A stretch of DNA of 38,696 bases from DATGEP01 sp035310125. Its GTDB lineage: Bacteria > Chloroflexota > Ktedonobacteria > Ktedonobacterales > JADMIN01. The notes below the pieces were generated by a model. The model did not search any database and was not told the origin of the DNA. It saw only the letters and a program-made list of their open reading frames with translations. Shown here one piece after another: positions 23,828-31,834 of the stretch (within the stretch, counting starts at the first letter, position 1; every line of letters starts with the position of its first letter). The translations under genes and the position numbers were made by a program. The stretch is from positions 1-38,696 of the forward strand of contig DATGEP010000409.1 of assembly GCA_035310125.1 (NCBI GenBank), written 5' to 3'.

Positions 23828-24982
23828 TCACCAGGCGGAGCGCAGGAGGGACTCGATCTGCGCCGGATCGGTAACGGGCAAGGGATTCGCCTGGACGGCG
23901 CGACTTTGCATCGCGAGCAACGCCAATGCCGGAAGATCCGCTTCGCGAACGCCAGCATCGCGCAGATGCTGGGGAAGGCCCATGCGGCGCGTGAGCGAGG
24001 CGACAGCATCGGCGGCGGCGATGGCGGCAGCATCAGGAGACTGGCCGGCGATGTCCAACCCCATCGCGGCGGCGACCCGTGCCAGCTCGGGAGCCGTCGC
24101 GTTCAGGTTGAAACGCATGGTGTAAGGGAGCATGATGCTGTTAGCGAGGCCGTGCGGCACGCCCGCCGTGCCGCCGAGGACGTGGCAGACACCGTGGTGC
24201 AGGCCCATTGCGACGCCAGCCAGCGCCACACCCGCGAGATGCGCGCCAGCCAGCATATCGGAGCGCGCCGCTACATCGCTCCCGTCGGCATGGCAGCGCG
24301 GCAGGACGCGCGTGATGACGTGGATGGCTTCGAGCGCGGCGGCGGTGGAGAGCGGATTACGGGTGATGGAGTAGAGCGCCTCGACGCAGTGCGCCAGCGC
24401 GTTCATGCCAGTGGTAGCAGTGAGATACGCGGGTAGATCAAGTGTCAGCAGCGGATCATATATAACGAGGCGGGGCGCGATTCGCGGGTCACTCACTGTG
24501 GTTTTGACGGAGCGCTCGCCATTGTCGCGAGTGACGCCAAAGACTGGCGTCATCTCGGAGCCGGCGTAGGTCGTGGGGATGGCAACCACCGGAACACGCG
24601 CGGAGGCGGCCGGGGGAGAAATCTGGGTGGACGCTGGCGGGTGAAGCACCTCCATGCGCCAGCTCGCCGCTTTGGCGAGACCCAGAGCGCTGCCACCACC
24701 GAGGCCGATCAGCGCGTCCACAGCGAGGGAATCCGCGGCCACTACCACTTCGGCAACCTGGGCATCCGGGACGTGCGGAGCGGCGGAATCGTACATGCCG
24801 GCGAGCCGGTCGCTCAGCAGCGCTTCGACACGCGCAACATGGCCATTCGCGCGCTGTGATCGAGTCGTGCAGAGGTAGAGCCGGCGCCAGCCCGCGTGCT
24901 CAGCAAGCTCGCCAATGTGGTCAAGCGCACCGGGTGCGAAGATGACGTCGCGCGTCGTTGTGGCGTAGCGGAAGTCTCGCAT
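23828..24982 (-). CDS. Maleylacetate reductase (iron-containing alcohol dehydrogenase family)
   Basis: 384 residues. It reduces maleylacetate to 3-oxoadipate with NAD(P)H, the step after ring cleavage of hydroxyquinol or chlorocatechols. RDFRYATTTRDVIFAPGALD is the family N-terminus, LIGLGGGSALGLAKAAS binds the nucleotide, and AIPTTYAGSEMTPVFGVT is the signature that separates these enzymes from alcohol dehydrogenases. The metal-site region is HCVEALYSITRNPLS and GLHHGVCHVLGGTAGVPHGL. GAGG precedes the ATG at 24980-24982. It is the first gene of a three-gene minus-strand operon whose promoter is at 25057-25086. Confidence 0.92.
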   Translation of the reverse strand: MRDFRYATTTRDVIFAPGALDHIGELAEHAGWRRLYLCTTRSQRANGHVARVEALLSDRLAGMYDSAAPHVPDAQVAEVVVAADSLAVDALIGLGGGSALGLAKAASWRMEVLHPPASTQISPPAASARVPVVAIPTTYAGSEMTPVFGVTRDNGERSVKTTVSDPRIAPRLVIYDPLLTLDLPAYLTATTGMNALAHCVEALYSITRNPLSTAAALEAIHVITRVLPRCHADGSDVAARSDMLAGAHLAGVALAGVAMGLHHGVCHVLGGTAGVPHGLANSIMLPYTMRFNLNATAPELARVAAAMGLDIAGQSPDAAAIAAADAVASLTRRMGLPQHLRDAGVREADLPALALLAMQSRAVQANPLPVTDPAQIESLLRSAW

Positions 24983-25051
24983 GCTAGCGCCTCACGATTT
25001 CTCCTAGCTCTCTGCGATTAGCCGCGCACCCTCCGCTGTACAGTATATGCC

Positions 25052-25086
25052 TATACGGTATACACCTAAACAATATGGCCTGTCAA
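25052..25086 (-). promoter_or_regulatory. Promoter and dyad of the aromatic-catabolism operon
   Basis: A perfect TTGACA (25086-25081) is followed after 18 bases by TATACC, or after 17 by GTATAC (25063-25057). The odd palindrome TATACGGTATA (25052-25062) covers the -10, as expected for a repressor or MerR-like site. No regulator gene is adjacent. Confidence 0.5.
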
Positions 25087-25199
25087 TGATGACCAGATGA
25101 TGCGTTGTGGGGGCGGCAATGACACAACGGGCGAAGTTGCGCTACGATTCGCTGTCGTGCGTGAGATGCGTACAACATGGATACCAGGAGGACAAGCAG

Positions 25200-25580
25200 A
25201 TGGCAGGTCAAGCGGGTGGGCCGCCGCCGGTAAATGGGCAACCAATCGTGACACCAAGCGGATTGCAATATATTGACGTGGTGCTGGGCACGGGCGACGA
25301 GGCGCGCGCGGGCCAGCGTGTGACAGTCCACTACACGGGCTGGCTCACCAACGGGCAGAAGTTCGATAGCTCGCGCGACCGCAACGATCCCTTTCAGTTT
25401 GGTCTGGGACAACGGCAGGTTATCGCGGGCTGGGACCAGGGAGTCGCTGGCATGCGCGTCGGCGGACAGCGCCGCCTTATCATTCCGCCGGACCTGGGCT
25501 ACGGCGCGCGCGGCGCGCCAGGGGCGATTCCCCCGAACGCAACCCTGATCTTCGACGTGGAGCTGCTCAAGGCTCAGTAA
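25200..25580 (+). CDS. FKBP-type peptidyl-prolyl cis-trans isomerase
   Basis: 126 residues, single FKBP domain. The active-site residues are present: VTVHYTGWLTNGQKFDSSRD (Tyr and Asp), PFQFGLGQRQVIAGWDQG (Phe, Val-Ile and Trp), LGYGARGAPGAIPPNATLIF (Tyr and the loop Phe). There is no signal peptide, so it is cytoplasmic. AGGAGG lies 8 bases before the ATG at 25200-25202. It is divergent from the aromatic operon, and its stop codon overlaps the 3' end of the convergent kimA-like gene by 14 bases. Confidence 0.95.
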   Translation: MAGQAGGPPPVNGQPIVTPSGLQYIDVVLGTGDEARAGQRVTVHYTGWLTNGQKFDSSRDRNDPFQFGLGQRQVIAGWDQGVAGMRVGGQRRLIIPPDLGYGARGAPGAIPPNATLIFDVELLKAQ

Positions 25581-27987
25581 CCGGCGCGGTGGGCTGGGCA
25601 ACACGCCGCAGATGATGCGGCACGTTGACGACGACGACGCCAGGATCGGCATAGAGCGCCAGCTTAAGCCTCAAAGCAGTCTGGTTATGCAGGATGCGCT
25701 CCCACCAGTGCGCGGGAACGAACTCCGGCAGGATGACGCTGACTGTTGCGCTGACGTTGGCGTCGCGAAGCGTGTCTATGTAGGCTTTCAGCGGTGAGAC
25801 GAGCGAACGATACGGCGACCGGATCACGACCAGGCGCGGCGCTTTCTTCAAGAGCGCGGCAGCGCGCTCGTGCGGCACGCCGTCCCGCGAACCGGCGTTG
25901 AGTGGCGCGCCCTCGTGCTCCGCGATACTCGCGAGGCGCTCCTGCCGCCCCTCCACCCAGCGCGCCCAGTCCGCGCGGAAGCTGGCTTCTTCGTCGTCGT
26001 CAAGAGAGACATGGACGGCAATGACTCGCGGAGTAAGCGAGCGCGCATACGCCAGGCTCTGCAACGCGGGACGATTGAGCTCGGCAATGGGCACCAGCAT
26101 GATATGCCTCACCTCCTCAGCCTGGAGCGGTGTCAGCGCTTCGGTCTGCTTGTGAACGGTGGTGTAGTGGCGCGAAATACCTCTGAACATAAACACCAGC
26201 AGCGGCACAAGCAGAACGACGATCCAGGCGCCGCGGTCGAATTTACTGATCATGATGACGAGGGCCACGATGCCGGTCGCAATAGCGCCTATCAGGTTGA
26301 TGGCGAGCGAGCGCCGCCAGCCTCCACCAGCAGCATCTTTGAGCCGCAGCCATCGGATCACCATGCCACTCTGGGAGAGTGTAAACGCGGTAAAGACGCC
26401 CAGCGCGTAGAGGTTGATGAGGGCATCGGTATTGCCGTTGAAGATCACCAGCAGGACAATGGAGAGCACGGCCAGCACGCCAATCCCTGTCGAGAAGGCC
26501 AGCCGGTCACCCCGAAATGAGAACTGGTGCGGCAGAAAGCCGTCGCGTGCCAGAATCGAAGAGAGGCGCGGGAAGTCCGCAAAGCTCGTGTTGGCAGCCA
26601 GCACGAGAATGAGCAGCGTCGCGAACTGCACCACGAAATACATCCAGGCGAAAGGTCCGACGAAGAGTATTCGTGCGATCTGCGAGTCCAGCGTGGGATT
26701 CTGCGTAGCATACGGAATCACGGAGAAGCGCCAGGCCAGGTAGGTGGTTCCAAGATACAGCGTGGCCAGTATGCCGATCATGACGGCGAGCGTTCGTGAG
26801 GCATTGCGCGATTCAGGCGGCTTGAAGGCGGGTACGCCGTTGGAGATAGCCTCTACGCCTGTCATGGCGGAACAGCCGGAGGCGAACGCCGTCAGCACCA
26901 GTAATACCCCGAATTTCTGCGATTCCCACCCGTAGAAGCTGATGGGATGTTGGGGAAGCGGCGCGGCGGAGAAGAGTCCACCGGGGGATGTGGCGGCGTG
27001 GAGCACACCGGCAAGAATCATGATGAGGAACGACACGACGAAGAGATAGGTTGGCGCGGCGAAGATCGAACCCGATTCGCGGATGCCGCGCAGGTTGATG
27101 ACCATGATGAGCGCGATGAAGAATACGCCGAGTGGCACGGCCAGCGACGTGAGCGGCGTGATCGCGGAAACCAATGCGCCGACACCAGCGGCGACACTGA
27201 CGGAGACCGTCAACACGTAATCTATCAGTAGGGCGGCGGCGGCGATGAGGCCGGGCCAGTCGCCGAGATTGTCGCGAGCGACGATGTAGGAGCCGCCGCC
27301 GTGTGGATACGTATGGATGGTTTGCCAGTACGATGTGCCGACGATGAGCATCAGGAGCGCAATAATCGCGCCGATCATCAAGTTGACGTGAAGGATACCC
27401 AGGCCGGCGGCGATGAGAATGCCGAGCGATGCCTCGGTGCCGTATGCCACCGATGAGATGGCGTCTGAGGAGAGGACGGCTAGCGCCTTCACTTTCGTCA
27501 GGCGCTCGTGGATCTGCTGGGCCGTCGTCAGCCGCCCGCCGATAAGCGCGCGTTTGACGCGAGCGGTGATCCTGCCAGTTCCAGATTGTGGCTCAAGGGC
27601 GCGCTCGGTAGCTTCGACGACGTTCTCGCCACGCTGCCGGAACCGCGCCGAGAGCGAAAGATTGCGGCGCAGGTAGTTGCCGCCCAGGCGTGCGCCTGGC
27701 ACGATGATGCGCTGACCAAGGCCCGGCAGCACCAGATCCTCGTCGCTTTTCTCCACCGCGGTGGCTCCAGCCATGGGTGGAGTGGGGCGGTTGCCCGCCG
27801 CCCGCAAGGTGGCCGCTCCGTTCGATCGAGACAGCGGCTCTTCCGCTTCGAGGATGCCCTCATCCCGCCAGCGTAGAGTCTGCACTTCGGGTACTCGAAT
27901 GCGCACGTAGGCGCTGCCCGGCTTACCACCTGGCATCAACTGCCGGGAGCCGCCATTCGCGGAGGAGTCAGTTTTGCCGCTATCCAT
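25567..27987 (-). CDS. kimA: KimA-like APC-superfamily potassium transporter
   Basis: 806 residues. A 150-residue cytoplasmic N-terminal extension is followed by about 12 membrane helices (roughly residues 165-590) and a soluble USP-like C-terminal domain. ALAVLSSDAISSVAYGTEAS matches the KimA/YdaO signature. YPHGGGSYIVARDNLG and CSAMTGVEAISNGVPAFKPP are also typical. KimA imports K+ with protons and in Bacillus is switched off by c-di-AMP. The position next to a KdpD/KdpE-like pair supports potassium over amino acids. I take the ATG at 27985-27987 (GGTGAG upstream); a GTG 11 codons earlier has a weaker site. The N-terminal extension is longer than in Bacillus KimA. Confidence 0.85.
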   Translation of the reverse strand: MDSGKTDSSANGGSRQLMPGGKPGSAYVRIRVPEVQTLRWRDEGILEAEEPLSRSNGAATLRAAGNRPTPPMAGATAVEKSDEDLVLPGLGQRIIVPGARLGGNYLRRNLSLSARFRQRGENVVEATERALEPQSGTGRITARVKRALIGGRLTTAQQIHERLTKVKALAVLSSDAISSVAYGTEASLGILIAAGLGILHVNLMIGAIIALLMLIVGTSYWQTIHTYPHGGGSYIVARDNLGDWPGLIAAAALLIDYVLTVSVSVAAGVGALVSAITPLTSLAVPLGVFFIALIMVINLRGIRESGSIFAAPTYLFVVSFLIMILAGVLHAATSPGGLFSAAPLPQHPISFYGWESQKFGVLLVLTAFASGCSAMTGVEAISNGVPAFKPPESRNASRTLAVMIGILATLYLGTTYLAWRFSVIPYATQNPTLDSQIARILFVGPFAWMYFVVQFATLLILVLAANTSFADFPRLSSILARDGFLPHQFSFRGDRLAFSTGIGVLAVLSIVLLVIFNGNTDALINLYALGVFTAFTLSQSGMVIRWLRLKDAAGGGWRRSLAINLIGAIATGIVALVIMISKFDRGAWIVVLLVPLLVFMFRGISRHYTTVHKQTEALTPLQAEEVRHIMLVPIAELNRPALQSLAYARSLTPRVIAVHVSLDDDEEASFRADWARWVEGRQERLASIAEHEGAPLNAGSRDGVPHERAAALLKKAPRLVVIRSPYRSLVSPLKAYIDTLRDANVSATVSVILPEFVPAHWWERILHNQTALRLKLALYADPGVVVVNVPHHLRRVAQPTAPVTEP

Positions 27988-28078
27988 ATCGCGAATCTCA
28001 CCAGATAATTTCTCGTTCACACCTGTTACCTGCTATGTCGGAAGAATGGAAATGCGCCCCTGAACGGCCACACCGAGC

Positions 28079-28468
28079 TCATGGCGCTGTCCGCTCAGGA
28101 GCGGAACGGTCGCTGGATTTCTCGGCCTGAGCGGGACGAGGCCTGGCGCTGGATGCCGTCGGCGGAGCGGGCCTGAAGTGTGCGGCGAAGACTGGGATGA
28201 GGCGTGCGGGAAGGACACGCAGTCGCGCGGTCAGCCATCCGGCGCGCTCCTTGCGCTCCCGCGAGCGGGTGAGCTGCTCCGCGTGGGCTTTCCAGGCTTG
28301 TAATCGCAGCAATGCCTCGTGGTCGCGAATCCTCGCGACCTGTTCTGGCGTCGCCGGCACCAACTTGACGCCACACCAGACCCAATATTCGATATCGTGC
28401 TCACCGAATGCGTCCTCGACGTCAAGCGCCCACTGATCGCCGGACGGAGGCGGAGGCAAGGTATTCAC
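28079..28468 (-). CDS. Small hydrophilic protein of unknown function (129 aa)
   Basis: It starts at GTG (28466-28468). The first 75 residues look folded and mixed (WALDVEDAFGEHDIEYWVWC, VPATPEQVARIRDHEALLRL), followed by a basic helical segment and a Pro/Ser/Arg-rich tail. No domain recognised. It lies between kdpE and kimA on the same strand, 91 bases upstream of kimA, and is the first gene after a phased set of TCTTGAGC repeats. It may therefore be a small regulator or partner of the transporter; that is inference from position only. Confidence 0.6.
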   Translation of the reverse strand: MNTLPPPPSGDQWALDVEDAFGEHDIEYWVWCGVKLVPATPEQVARIRDHEALLRLQAWKAHAEQLTRSRERKERAGWLTARLRVLPARLIPVFAAHFRPAPPTASSARPRPAQAEKSSDRSAPERTAP

Positions 28469-28662
28469 GGAACCCGCTCTACCGGCTGTCGCATGCGCCG
28501 GAAGCTTTCAGATGCGCGGGCCGGATTCCCGCCGTTGTGCCGGCACGTGCTGGCTCGTCGCCGCAGAGTGCGGTGAACTGCCGAGCAGAGGATACGCCAA
28601 GCGCGCTCAAGAGGGTCTAAAGACAGTGGGGGTGATGGCTCAAGAAAAGCTCAAGATTTGGG
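28469..28662. other. Spacer between kdpE and the kimA unit, with structured leader
   Basis: It holds the phased repeats described separately and a GC-rich leader with several small stems such as CCGCA-CTC-TGCGG and GTGCCGGCAC. I looked for the c-di-AMP (ydaO) riboswitch here and did not find its core. Confidence 0.45.
28589..28656 (-). promoter_or_regulatory. Phased TCTTGAGC direct repeats with downstream -10: KdpE box candidate
   Basis: On the minus strand TCTTGAGC occurs three times: 28656-28649, 28645-28638 and 28612-28605. The first two are 11 bases apart start to start, and the third is 33 further on, that is one and three helical turns. The last copy is followed by exactly 10 bases and TATCCT (28594-28589). 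OmpR/PhoB-type response regulators bind 11-base-phased direct repeats placed where the -35 would be, and KdpE belongs to that family and is encoded immediately upstream. Confidence 0.55.
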
Positions 28663-29427
28663 CTACTCAGGGCTGCGCAGGCGATAGCCGACGCCTGGCT
28701 CAGTGAGGAGATAGCGTGGCCGGCCAGGCTGCGGCTCAATCTTGCGGCGCAGCTGACCGACGAAGACGTGCAGGTAGTGGTCTTCCGTCTCGTACTGCGG
28801 TCCCCAAACAGCTTGCAGCAGCGTACGGTGCGTGATTACTTTGCCGGCATTACGCGCGAGGTAGGTCAGCACGGCATATTCGGTTGGTGTGAGATGCACT
28901 TCCCGGTCGTCCACCGTCACGAGCCGGTGCTGAATATCAATGACAAGGCCGCCGGTTTGGAAGCGCGCATCGGCGGCGCCCCCAGCGCCGGATGCGGGCG
29001 AGGTGTGGCGCAAGGCAACGCGCACACGAGCTACCAGCTCGCCACTGCTGAACGGCTTGGTGAGATAGTCGTCGGCGCCCAGCTCCAGCGCGGTAATTTT
29101 ATCGGCGTCGGCGGCACGAACGGAGAGAATGATGATGGGAGTCCGAGACCACGTGCGCAGCTCGCGGACAACCTCGACGCCGTCTTTATCAGGGAGTGAC
29201 AGATCGAGAATGATCACATCAGGATGCCAGCGCACGGCGAGATCCATGCCCGCCGCCGCCGTCAGCGCGCCCTCGACAGTGAATTCAGCGCCCGCCAAGC
29301 GAGCGCGAATGGCGCGTTGAATCTCCGGCTCATCGTCAATCACGAGCACACGCACACCGCCGGCCCCCTGTCTGGCGAGGATGACATCCACGATCGGCCG
29401 CTCGTGCTCCCGCATCTCGTCGCTCAT
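28663..29427 (-). CDS. kdpE: KdpE-like OmpR/PhoB-family response regulator
   Basis: 254 residues. The receiver domain opens VRVLVIDDEPEIQRAIRARL (acidic pair), has the phospho-acceptor Asp in DVIILDLSLPDKDG, and the Lys in ADDYLTKPF. The C-terminal winged helix has HLTPTEYAVLTYLARNAGKV and ends VGYRLRSPE, typical of KdpE. A 25-residue extension precedes the receiver. The start codon overlaps the kdpD-like stop as ATGA at 29424-29427, so the pair is coupled. No kdpFABC genes follow; instead a kimA-like transporter lies two genes downstream, which suggests it as the regulated target. Confidence 0.93.
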   Translation of the reverse strand: MSDEMREHERPIVDVILARQGAGGVRVLVIDDEPEIQRAIRARLAGAEFTVEGALTAAAGMDLAVRWHPDVIILDLSLPDKDGVEVVRELRTWSRTPIIILSVRAADADKITALELGADDYLTKPFSSGELVARVRVALRHTSPASGAGGAADARFQTGGLVIDIQHRLVTVDDREVHLTPTEYAVLTYLARNAGKVITHRTLLQAVWGPQYETEDHYLHVFVGQLRRKIEPQPGRPRYLLTEPGVGYRLRSPE

Positions 29428-31247
29428 CTCATGGCCTCTGGCATCATGGGGCTCGTGCTCGCGGCGTCTCCATTACGTGCTCCGGCTCCGCTTTCCACGG
29501 AGAGCGCTGCGTCTCCGGCGCTCTCGAAACCATCAGCCGGCAGCGCACCGCGCGACCGCTCTGGCGGTAGTGGCAGGGATATGACGAATGTCGTGCCTTC
29601 GCCGGGATGGCTCTCAGCCCAGATACGCCCGCCGTGCGCCTGCACAATGCCGGCGCAGATTGCCAGCCCCAATCCCGTGCCGGTGGGTGGTCGCTCGACA
29701 GCCCAGGGCAACCGAATATGCTGCACGCGATAGAACTTGTCAAAGATGGCGCTCAGCTCGTTCGGCGCAATACCGATGCCGCGATCTATCACGCGAATCT
29801 CGACGGATGCTGTCGCTTCGATTACGTGCGCGCACACCACAATTGGCGGTTCCATCGGGGAATATTTGAGCGCATTTTCCAGCAGATTCGTCATCACCTG
29901 CTCAAATTGCGCGTGGTCAATCAGGAGGAGCGGCAGGTCATCGGCGAGGTCAAGCTCGATCTGCCGTCCGCGCAGCTGACCGGCAAGCTCAAGCCGGTCG
30001 AGGACTATGGCGATCACGTCGGCGAACGGATACCAGCGCCGCTGCGGCACCGCGACGCCCGCCTCAAGCTGGGAGAGATCGAGGAGATTGCTCACAAGCC
30101 GGCTAAGGCGGTCCGCGCTGGTCTTGATCGTATCCAGAAATTCGTGACGGTCCGCATCACTCCAGACAACTCCCGGCTCCAGGAGACTTCCGGTGGCGGC
30201 CTGAATGGCGGCCAGCGGCGTGCGCAAATCATGCGTGACGGAGCCGAGGAGAGCGTTCTTGAGCCGGTCGCTCTCGCGCAACGCCTCGGTATGCACGGTG
30301 GCCTGCTCCAATGCCATGCGATCAACGGTCAGCGCAATCTGGTCGCAGAAGGCAGTGAACAGCGCGGTCTGCGGGTCACGCGCCGCCATCTCGGCGACCG
30401 GCAGCTTGTTGCCGGGACGGGCCGCGTGGCTGGTGACGAGACGGCGCACGTCCGCCTGGCCCCCGACGCCCACTACACCGACGACGCGCTGGCTGCTGCG
30501 CAGCGGAACGTAATACGCGACGTACTCCCCGGCGGCGTGCGGGGTCGCGATATCCACAGTGCCGCCGGCTGGGGCGCCGCGCTCGAACGCCCATGCCGCA
30601 AGCGCGGCGTGCTCGCGGTTAGCGAGATCCAGCGCGGCGAGTGTGCCTGCATTCGGTGGGGCGGCGGCGCGCGCGGAGAGGCGATTCTCCGCGTTCGGGA
30701 GGAAGATTGCGCAGACCTCAACGCCAGCGGATGCGAAGACATCCGTGACGCGCGCCGCGAGGGCGGCCAGCAGCGCATCTGGTTCGACGGTGGAGACGAG
30801 CAGCTGCGCGAGCGAATACAGCAGCACTGTACGTTGCCCGCTCTCTTCCGCGTCGTGCGCTCGTGCCCGTGCCGCCGCCGTCACCTGACCGAGCACGAGG
30901 GATGTGGCGAGCAAGGCGCCAAGGGCCAGCCACTGCGCGGGATCATCCACGGTCAGCCGGTGCAGCGGCGGAATGAAGAAGTAGTCGTAGGCGAGGAAGG
31001 CCAGGAAGGAAGCCAGCAACGCCGGACCGCGCCCGAATGTAGCGGCGAGCCAGAGGACGACGAGCAGGTAGATTAGCGCGAGGTTGCCGACATGGACGGC
31101 TGACTGGACGAGGCCGATAGCAATGGTGACCGCCGCGACTCCCAACACCGCCGCGAGCGCGCCGCGCGCGACATGGAGCCAGCCGCCGGACGGCAGAGAG
31201 CGGCTCAGCGTATCACGCAGGCGTTGCGACGGAGGGCGAGTTGCCAT
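29424..31247 (-). CDS. kdpD: KdpD-like sensor histidine kinase lacking the N-terminal KdpD/USP domains
   Basis: 607 residues against about 890 for classical KdpD. It begins directly in the four-helix DUF4118 membrane domain (LAAVLGVAAVTIAIGLVQSA, IYLLVVLWLAATFGRGPALL, YDYFFIPPLHRLTVDDP). A GAF-like domain (about 150-310) follows. The HisKA box SVTHDLRTPLAAIQAATGS holds the phospho-accepting His at about residue 340, and the HATPase has NLLENALKYSP, DRGIGIAP and GTGLGLAI. The missing part is the region that in other bacteria senses potassium status and binds c-di-AMP. I take the ATG at 31245-31247; a TTG eight codons upstream is possible. It is followed by kdpE with an ATGA overlap. Confidence 0.9.
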   Translation of the reverse strand: MATRPPSQRLRDTLSRSLPSGGWLHVARGALAAVLGVAAVTIAIGLVQSAVHVGNLALIYLLVVLWLAATFGRGPALLASFLAFLAYDYFFIPPLHRLTVDDPAQWLALGALLATSLVLGQVTAAARARAHDAEESGQRTVLLYSLAQLLVSTVEPDALLAALAARVTDVFASAGVEVCAIFLPNAENRLSARAAAPPNAGTLAALDLANREHAALAAWAFERGAPAGGTVDIATPHAAGEYVAYYVPLRSSQRVVGVVGVGGQADVRRLVTSHAARPGNKLPVAEMAARDPQTALFTAFCDQIALTVDRMALEQATVHTEALRESDRLKNALLGSVTHDLRTPLAAIQAATGSLLEPGVVWSDADRHEFLDTIKTSADRLSRLVSNLLDLSQLEAGVAVPQRRWYPFADVIAIVLDRLELAGQLRGRQIELDLADDLPLLLIDHAQFEQVMTNLLENALKYSPMEPPIVVCAHVIEATASVEIRVIDRGIGIAPNELSAIFDKFYRVQHIRLPWAVERPPTGTGLGLAICAGIVQAHGGRIWAESHPGEGTTFVISLPLPPERSRGALPADGFESAGDAALSVESGAGARNGDAASTSPMMPEAMR

Positions 31248-31549
31248 CGGTGTTACTTCTTGCCAACTCAACTGGCCATTCGGGTGGAGCGGGCGTTACT
31301 GCCCACTGGCTGGCAGGAATGACGGCTCCGCCGCTCGCAAATCCATTTAGGCACTAAGGAGCGCATTCGGCAAGTTCACGCAATTGCTGGTCAGAGTAGC
31401 GCGATTCCAATTGCGCGGCGCGGCTGACATCGCGCTACAACCATCAGTCTCATGACCTTGCCGGGTACACCACTGAGGTACCACCTCAGTATACGCCTGC
31501 TGACATGGACGTCGTAACGCTACCGGTAACGCTCAGAGGACGCTCCTCT

Positions 31550-31578
31550 ATTATACTCATCTTGACAGCAGGTGTTTA
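31550..31578 (-). promoter_or_regulatory. Candidate promoter for kdpDE
   Basis: On the minus strand TAAACA (31578-31573) and a perfect TATAAT (31555-31550) are 17 bases apart. The transcript would start near 31543, inside or next to the hairpin AGAGGACGCTCCTCT. Confidence 0.4.
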
Positions 31579-31770
31579 ACGCCGCCGTGCGTGAGCTAGA
31601 GTGACGCAATTGCTGAGCTAACGCGGCGCATGAGGCGCAGCTCCCCACGAGCGATGCCTGTATTGTGCCCTAGATCCTGGATACCAGGTTGGAGACGTAG
31701 TCATACCAAATCTGTCTGGGTAGTTGTCGTATCATGAACTGCAGCTCTGATTTCAAGGGCTATTACCCAT

Positions 31771-31802
31771 GAGCAAATGACTCCAACCCAGGCGAACTTG
31801 GT
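31771..31802 (+). repeat. Upstream repeat element, copy 1
   Basis: A 32-base element beginning GAGCAAATGAC and ending CCAGGCGAACTTGGT recurs at 32603-32634 with only two differences (TC here, AA there). Both copies lie just upstream of a start codon (33 and 18 bases). The core CCAGGCGAACTTGG is an imperfect dyad. Confidence 0.6.
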
Positions 31803-31834
31803 TTATTAGCCAATTTGTGAAGAAAGTGGCGGGC

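Larger units (their letters stand above)
31248..31834. other. Long divergent intergenic region with inverted repeats
   Basis: This 587-base gap lies between the kdpD-like gene and the hydrolase. It holds a 10-base inverted repeat GTAGCGCGAT (31396-31405) / ATCGCGCTAC (31429-31438), a 19-base palindrome ACTGAGGTACCACCTCAGT (31472-31490), a hairpin AGAGGA-CGC-TCCTCT (31535-31549), a minus-strand promoter candidate at 31550-31578 and a repeated element at 31771. If that promoter is used, kdpDE has a leader of nearly 300 bases. No coding potential seen. Confidence 0.5.

Noticed and set aside
28469..28590. Possible c-di-AMP (ydaO) riboswitch ahead of the kimA unit
   Set aside because: A KimA-like gene makes this worth testing, and GGGAATCC and GACAGC occur on the minus strand, but the conserved core (the GGGGGA-type and GGTGAATC segments and the GACAGCTAACC end) is absent or out of order.
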